In this document: positions 60,091 to 64,000 of the stretch, in pieces
Numbering within the stretch: the stretch's first letter is position 1
Layout of the letters: every line of letters begins with the position of its first letter
From: Clostridiales bacterium
GTDB taxonomy: Bacteria > Bacillota > Clostridia > Saccharofermentanales > Saccharofermentanaceae
Assembly: GCA_017478485.1 (NCBI GenBank)
Contig: JAFVDI010000028.1
Span: forward strand, 1-64,000
Direction of reading: 5' to 3'
Length of the DNA: 64,000 nt
Made by a program: the position numbers and the translations under genes
The notes under the pieces: model-generated
What the model saw: the letters and a program-made list of their open reading frames with translations, nothing else
The model's database searches: none
What the model was told of the DNA's origin: nothing

Positions 60091-62709
60091 TCACTTATAG
60101 CCTTCGTATTTCCAGTTTGAACGTTCCCAGACGTTGTCCCTGACCGAATACCACTGGGATCTGTCGAAAGTATTGGTGCCGTTAGTAAGAACATCCCAGG
60201 CACCGGAGAAGATGACCTTCTGAGGCCCCTTCTTCTTTTCCGGATCCGAAAGGGGATTTCCCGTAAACGGATTAACTGCATTATCTATGAGCCCCTGTGT
60301 CGCAAGCGCAGGGGTATCTGCATTTGTCATGAATTCTTCGGAAACGTTAAAGCCTGTGCTTCCGAAATCCTTGACCATGAGGAGCGGGATAAAACCCTGG
60401 GCATCGAAATCCGCGCCGTCATTATTGAAAAGAAGTTCATCGTACTGACCTACGCCGTAAGCGTGATCCGACACGATGATTATCCTCGTGTTGTCATATA
60501 CGCCCTGCTCTTTAAGGTAGTCGAACCACTTGCTAAGAGACATGAACGCAGCCATGTTCATCTCATAGAATTCATACTGCGAAACATTCTCCATCCTGAG
60601 CGCCTTGCCGTTCAGAACGAATCTTTCCTTGTGGGTATTGTCGTATTCCGTGTTGTCGATATAGTATTTTGGCTCGTATTCAGGCTCGGACAGCATCGAC
60701 ATGTCATGCGTGGATTTGTTAGCCATGATGACCATGTTGTTGCCGCTGTCTGATATCTTTGTCATCGATGTCATCGACTTGAGCGCATAGTACTCGGCCT
60801 CGAAGCTCAGATAATGGCCAAGAGCCCTTGACGTACCGTCTACCACCTGGAATGAAGACCTTTCCTCCCCTGTCATGGAACCGGTCATGTTGTATTTTCC
60901 GTCATCATACAAAAGCGGCTGGACAGCAACGGGACATGACTTGAAAAGGCTGTAGCAATAAAGATTCCGACAGAGCGCACTTTCGAGGTTCGCGCATTTT
61001 ACAGGAAGGTTGGGGATATAGTGATATCCCGTGTTATATACGCTCAGGCCCTTGAAATCCTTAAATACCGTAAGATCAGGGATCCAGCTGTAGCCGGCGT
61101 ATGTCGGGTTGATAAACGTGCAGTCCCAACCGGCATTGGCAAAGACCGAAGGCATTACCTTAAGGCACTCATTCTGCTTATTGACAAGAGATTCATTGCT
61201 TCTCTCGTTTATCTTTTCGGGGGTGTAATCGTAACCTCCGTATAGCGCAGGAGAAGCAAAATTGGTACTCTGCCCGTAAGACAGCGAGTTATGATACCAG
61301 GTAAAGCCGTCGAAGCTTTCCTTAAGTTCCGGCTTTTCGTTCATTATGTAAGGCACCATCGAACCGACCGCACGGTCGAGCATTATGACGACGACGTTCT
61401 GTCCGTCTTTGGACAGTTCAAACGAAGGCTTCTCCGAATAGCTGTTGAATGCAAGCCTGTACTGATCGTTGATCTTGGAAATATTGCCGAACGAGATAAT
61501 AAGTAGGGCCGCGGCTCCGCATCCCGCCAGTACCGCCGGGAATGATTTCGTGAACTTTGTAATGATCAGACAGAGCAAGACTGCGAAAAGCAGGAACACC
61601 GCATCCAGTATCATGTTCTCGGTCTCGAAGACCGGACTGTGGACATACTGCAGAGTCTCCACCATGTCTCCGAAATAATTGCTGAACAGGGTGTTGTTAA
61701 ACAGCGCTCCGGCACAAAAAACAAACATTACCCTGCTCATGATCGTCCTGCCCTTGGGCGAAGCCAGATAGTAGAACAGTCCTGCCCAGAGCACGAAAAG
61801 ACCTGTTCCCGTGAGCACGGGATAGAGCAGATAAAAAGCGGGATTGCTCATTGTGTATCTGTTCATGAACTGCTGGGGTGAAGCTGAAAGAACGTTGGTC
61901 GGGATAAAAAATCCGGTAAACAGCGCAAGGAATACAGCTGATGCAATGAACAGTGCATTGTTCCTTGAGGCAGCCGTCTTGTCAGTCTTTGTGGCAGTTT
62001 TCTTTTCTGTTACTGCTTTGCCTGCCTTCTTTTCGCGCATGACGACCATGACGATATTCTTCCCGAGCGAGAAGATGTTGTTCAAAGTCCAGTAGAAGAC
62101 AAGTCCTGACGGGGAATTATAGAGGAATACCAGGAAAACCGCAGCAATCAGATACATCTGAAGCTTCGATCTGAGAGGCATTCCCTTGCCGTATATAACA
62201 CCCGAGACGATGTTTACAAGGGTCATGATGACCGGGAGGACATTTATCGCAATACCTCCGATGACAAGCAGACCGTCCGGAGCGCTCAGGTCTTTGACGG
62301 GACCAGCCGCAGCGCCCGAAAGGATACTGCATCCGGAGAGCATTCTGTAAGCCGCGATGAAGAACGGGATCTGCAGGAGCAGCGAAACTGAGCTCTTCAG
62401 GACATTCATCGGGCTGTAATCGTTCTGCCTGTAGTATGTCTGAAGGATCATGAAGCGCTCGTCGCCCTTGAACGATTCCCTGATGTGCTTGATGACGGGA
62501 GCGAGTTTGATCTCCTTTTCCCTGGCTTCTTCCTGAATGCTGTCGGCCCGCCTGTAAAGCGGAAGGACCACCAGATTGAATGCCAGACTGAGGATTATTA
62601 TCGATATAACGGCATTGCCAGATGACTTGAAGATGATCGAGAAGACTATCTCGAACAAAAGCTCTATCGGGTAGATTATCAGCGTGTACAGAGCCGTCAG
62701 GAATGTCAT
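60091..62709 (-). CDS. YidC/Oxa1-like membrane domain fused to a sulfatase/LtaS-type domain
   Basis: An 872-residue fusion. Residues 1-225 resemble YidC/SpoIIIJ: YTLIIYPIELLFEI, a first groove helix, LQTYYRQNDYSPMNVLKSSVSLLLQIPFFIAAYRML (about 89-124), and VFYWTLNNIFSLGKN. The groove Arg of Gram-positive YidC is Asn45 here. A Lys/Thr linker (226-250) and about five more helices (252-410) follow. The alkaline-phosphatase-superfamily domain (about 436-872) has VVVIMLDR (Asp445), SYGQSTNFASPALYGG (candidate nucleophile Thr482), STHDM (His668) and IIIVSDHAYG (Asp748, His749). This is the plan of LtaS or phosphoethanolamine transferases. The ATG at 62709 has GGAGG nine bases before and overlaps the alr stop (TGATG). 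Confidence 0.8.
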   Translation of the reverse strand: MTFLTALYTLIIYPIELLFEIVFSIIFKSSGNAVISIIILSLAFNLVVLPLYRRADSIQEEAREKEIKLAPVIKHIRESFKGDERFMILQTYYRQNDYSPMNVLKSSVSLLLQIPFFIAAYRMLSGCSILSGAAAGPVKDLSAPDGLLVIGGIAINVLPVIMTLVNIVSGVIYGKGMPLRSKLQMYLIAAVFLVFLYNSPSGLVFYWTLNNIFSLGKNIVMVVMREKKAGKAVTEKKTATKTDKTAASRNNALFIASAVFLALFTGFFIPTNVLSASPQQFMNRYTMSNPAFYLLYPVLTGTGLFVLWAGLFYYLASPKGRTIMSRVMFVFCAGALFNNTLFSNYFGDMVETLQYVHSPVFETENMILDAVFLLFAVLLCLIITKFTKSFPAVLAGCGAAALLIISFGNISKINDQYRLAFNSYSEKPSFELSKDGQNVVVIMLDRAVGSMVPYIMNEKPELKESFDGFTWYHNSLSYGQSTNFASPALYGGYDYTPEKINERSNESLVNKQNECLKVMPSVFANAGWDCTFINPTYAGYSWIPDLTVFKDFKGLSVYNTGYHYIPNLPVKCANLESALCRNLYCYSLFKSCPVAVQPLLYDDGKYNMTGSMTGEERSSFQVVDGTSRALGHYLSFEAEYYALKSMTSMTKISDSGNNMVIMANKSTHDMSMLSEPEYEPKYYIDNTEYDNTHKERFVLNGKALRMENVSQYEFYEMNMAAFMSLSKWFDYLKEQGVYDNTRIIIVSDHAYGVGQYDELLFNNDGADFDAQGFIPLLMVKDFGSTGFNVSEEFMTNADTPALATQGLIDNAVNPFTGNPLSDPEKKKGPQKVIFSGAWDVLTNGTNTFDRSQWYSVRDNVWERSNWKYEGYK

Positions 62710-63866
62710 CAGCCGTTCCCTCCGGTATAAAGGCGTCTGACCCTCTTTCCTACTACGCACGTGATCTCATAATTGATAGTTCCGATCCTGTCTGCAAGGT
62801 CATCAGCAAGCCTTTCCCTGCCGAAAACAATTACCTTGTCCCCTACCTTGGGCCTGACCTTCATGTCCGTGGTATCGACCATGCACATATCCATGCATAC
62901 ATTTCCGATTATCGGGCACTTCTCACCGTCTATCACGAGTTCGAACCCGTTCGAAAGGCGTCTGGAAAGTCCGTCCGCGTAGCCTATTCCGACCGTTGCA
63001 ACCTCAGTTTCACGTTCAGCCGTAAAGTGTCTGCCGTAGCTTACCGTGGCTCCTGCCGGGATCTTCTTTACGTGGATGACCTTGGCATACCAGGTCATGA
63101 CCGGGATCAGATCGAGCTTTACGGGAGGCTCGGGGCATCCCGGCGGCATCAGTCCGTAAAGGATTATGCCCGCTCTTACGAGATCCAGGTGCATCTGAGG
63201 AAATCTCATGATGCCTGCGCTGTTGCATATGTGTTTCTTCTCGAAAACGATGCCCTCATCCTCGAGAACCTTTATCTGTGCCATGAATGCATCGTACTGC
63301 TTCATCGTGTAAGAATCGTCATCGGTATCGGCTACCGCAAAATGCGAGAAAACGCCGTACGGTATGATCCCCGGAAGCCTGCAGCTCCTGATTATCTCTT
63401 CGGTGCCGGTGCCGTCAGTCGCAAAACCTATGCGTCCCATGCCCGTATCGAGCTTGATATGGACTTTTATCTGCTTGCCCTGCGAGACAGCCTCGTCCGA
63501 CAAAGCCTTGGCGATGTCATAGGAATAGACAGACTGTTCGATATCAAATCTGACGGCATCCGCATAACGGCTCTTGTCCGTAAACCCGAGGGTCATCATT
63601 GGAGCCTTTATTCCGCGGCGTCTGAGATCGACAGCCTCATCGATCGTTGCAAGGCACAGGCCCGCCGCACCGCATTCGAGAAGCGTTGTGGCAGTTTCGT
63701 AAGCGCCGTGTCCGTAGGCATCAGCCTTAACGACGGCCAGTATTCCCGCTCCGGGAGCGGTTACTTTTCTAATCTCTGCAAAATTATGCCTTAACGCATC
63801 GAGACTTATCTCGACACAGGAACGGTCATAATAATCGGATTTTTGTATGTTTCCGAAATCTTCCAT
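62709..63866 (-). CDS. alr: Alanine racemase
   Basis: A 385-residue PLP enzyme making D-alanine for peptidoglycan. The PLP Lys47 is in VVKADAYGHG; the second catalytic Tyr is in ATVSYGRHFTAERETEVATVGIGYADG. The fold is a TIM barrel followed by a C-terminal beta domain (ISVDGE-like VIDGEKCPIIGNVCMDMCMVD). It lies seven bases after the end of nnr and overlaps the YidC-sulfatase fusion by one base, so they form one operon. Confidence 0.97.
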   Translation of the reverse strand: MEDFGNIQKSDYYDRSCVEISLDALRHNFAEIRKVTAPGAGILAVVKADAYGHGAYETATTLLECGAAGLCLATIDEAVDLRRRGIKAPMMTLGFTDKSRYADAVRFDIEQSVYSYDIAKALSDEAVSQGKQIKVHIKLDTGMGRIGFATDGTGTEEIIRSCRLPGIIPYGVFSHFAVADTDDDSYTMKQYDAFMAQIKVLEDEGIVFEKKHICNSAGIMRFPQMHLDLVRAGIILYGLMPPGCPEPPVKLDLIPVMTWYAKVIHVKKIPAGATVSYGRHFTAERETEVATVGIGYADGLSRRLSNGFELVIDGEKCPIIGNVCMDMCMVDTTDMKVRPKVGDKVIVFGRERLADDLADRIGTINYEITCVVGKRVRRLYTGGNG

Positions 63867-63872
63867 AGATTC

Positions 63873-64000
63873 TCAGTTCCAACCTGCTTTCTTAAAGGCT
63901 TCCGGAAGAAACTCCCCGAGATCCGAAGGCAGCATTGCCCTTGTTCCGTATTTAGCCGATGCGAGCATGCCTGCTCCGGAATGGATCTTTACGGCCGCGC
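63873..64000 (-). CDS. nnr: NAD(P)H-hydrate repair enzyme (Nnr), C-terminal end
   Basis: Only the last ~42 residues are visible, running off the window: AAVKIHSGAGMLASAKYGTR, then AMLPSDLGEFLPEAFKKAGWN and a TGA at 63875-63873. The pattern of HxxAG followed by a Gly-Met-Leu-Pro-Ser-Asp-Leu segment and a Leu-Pro helix is the end of the carbohydrate-kinase-like dehydratase domain of YjeF/Nnr. The position just before alr agrees with the common acpS-nnr-alr cluster, although acpS is at 19939-20331 in this genome. Confidence 0.7.
   Translation of the reverse strand, partial: AAVKIHSGAGMLASAKYGTRAMLPSDLGEFLPEAFKKAGWN

Noticed and set aside
62703..63794. A 363-codon open frame on the plus strand opposite alr
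   Set aside because: It mirrors alanine racemase, whose motifs are unmistakable; the plus-strand peptide shows no fold or start signal.

Overview
The window looks like chromosome from an anaerobic, Gram-positive-type Firmicute (Bacillota, Clostridia). The supporting evidence is a pyruvate:ferredoxin oxidoreductase, a DnaD-like/DnaI-like replication-loader pair, the ribosomal alpha-operon order, a Firmicute-style ECF transporter module next to rplQ and truA, a VanW-family wall protein, a CsbB-like sugar-lipid transferase, and ribosome binding sites that almost always read GGAGG. I cannot name a genus. No tRNA, rRNA, CRISPR array or prophage was seen. The only mobile element is the end of an insertion sequence at the left edge.

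Layout, left to right. 1-140: end of an IS3-like element. 179-3306: an orphan PilX/pseudopilin-like surface protein and a DEDDh exonuclease. 3284-8556: two overlapping YfhO-like multispanning proteins. 8689-11357: a lipid kinase and a membrane-anchored SurA/parvulin-like protein (+ strand). 11496-14434: HtrA protease with a 40-residue membrane protein, a YigZ/IMPACT protein and a Nudix protein. 14542-18331 (+): a DUF4015-type glycoside hydrolase-like protein, seryl-tRNA synthetase and an acyltransferase. 18390-22317 (-): L28, then a replication/lipid operon of DnaD-like, DnaI-like, AcpS and a degenerate NlpC/P60 protein with SH3 domains. 22480-25983: PFOR. 26241-29123: a VanW protein and a divergent HAD phosphatase. 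29116-33884: phosphohexomutase with a third YfhO-like protein. 34014-34958 (+): CsbB/GtrB-like glycosyltransferase. 34967-41403 (-): four tandem paralogous multispanning proteins. 41474-47267 (-): a large membrane protein, cyclophilin, nicotinate phosphoribosyltransferase, and a stomatin/NfeD pair. 47363-51774 (-): TruA, ROK glucokinase, EcfT and a fused EcfA1-EcfA2. 51886-55179 (-): rplQ, rpoA, rpsD, rpsK, rpsM, rpmJ. 55477-56217 (+): a voltage-gated potassium channel sitting inside the ribosomal gene cluster. 56272-59286 (-): infA, map, adk, secY. 59444-60088 (+): a lipoprotein. 60091-64000 (-): a YidC-like/sulfatase fusion, alanine racemase, and the end of nnr.

The main theme beyond housekeeping is the cell envelope. 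There are three YfhO-like GT-C proteins, a polyprenyl-phosphate sugar transferase, four tandem paralogues of an unrecognised multispanning family, an 813-residue relative in style, a lipid kinase, a VanW protein, an inactive-looking NlpC/P60 protein, and a YidC-like domain fused to an alkaline-phosphatase-superfamily domain. In Bacillus, CsbB, GtcA and YfhO glycosylate lipoteichoic acid, so an envelope-polymer decorating or assembling system is a reasonable inference. The two least familiar parts are the tandem four-paralogue array (34967-41403) and the YidC-sulfatase fusion (60091-62709).
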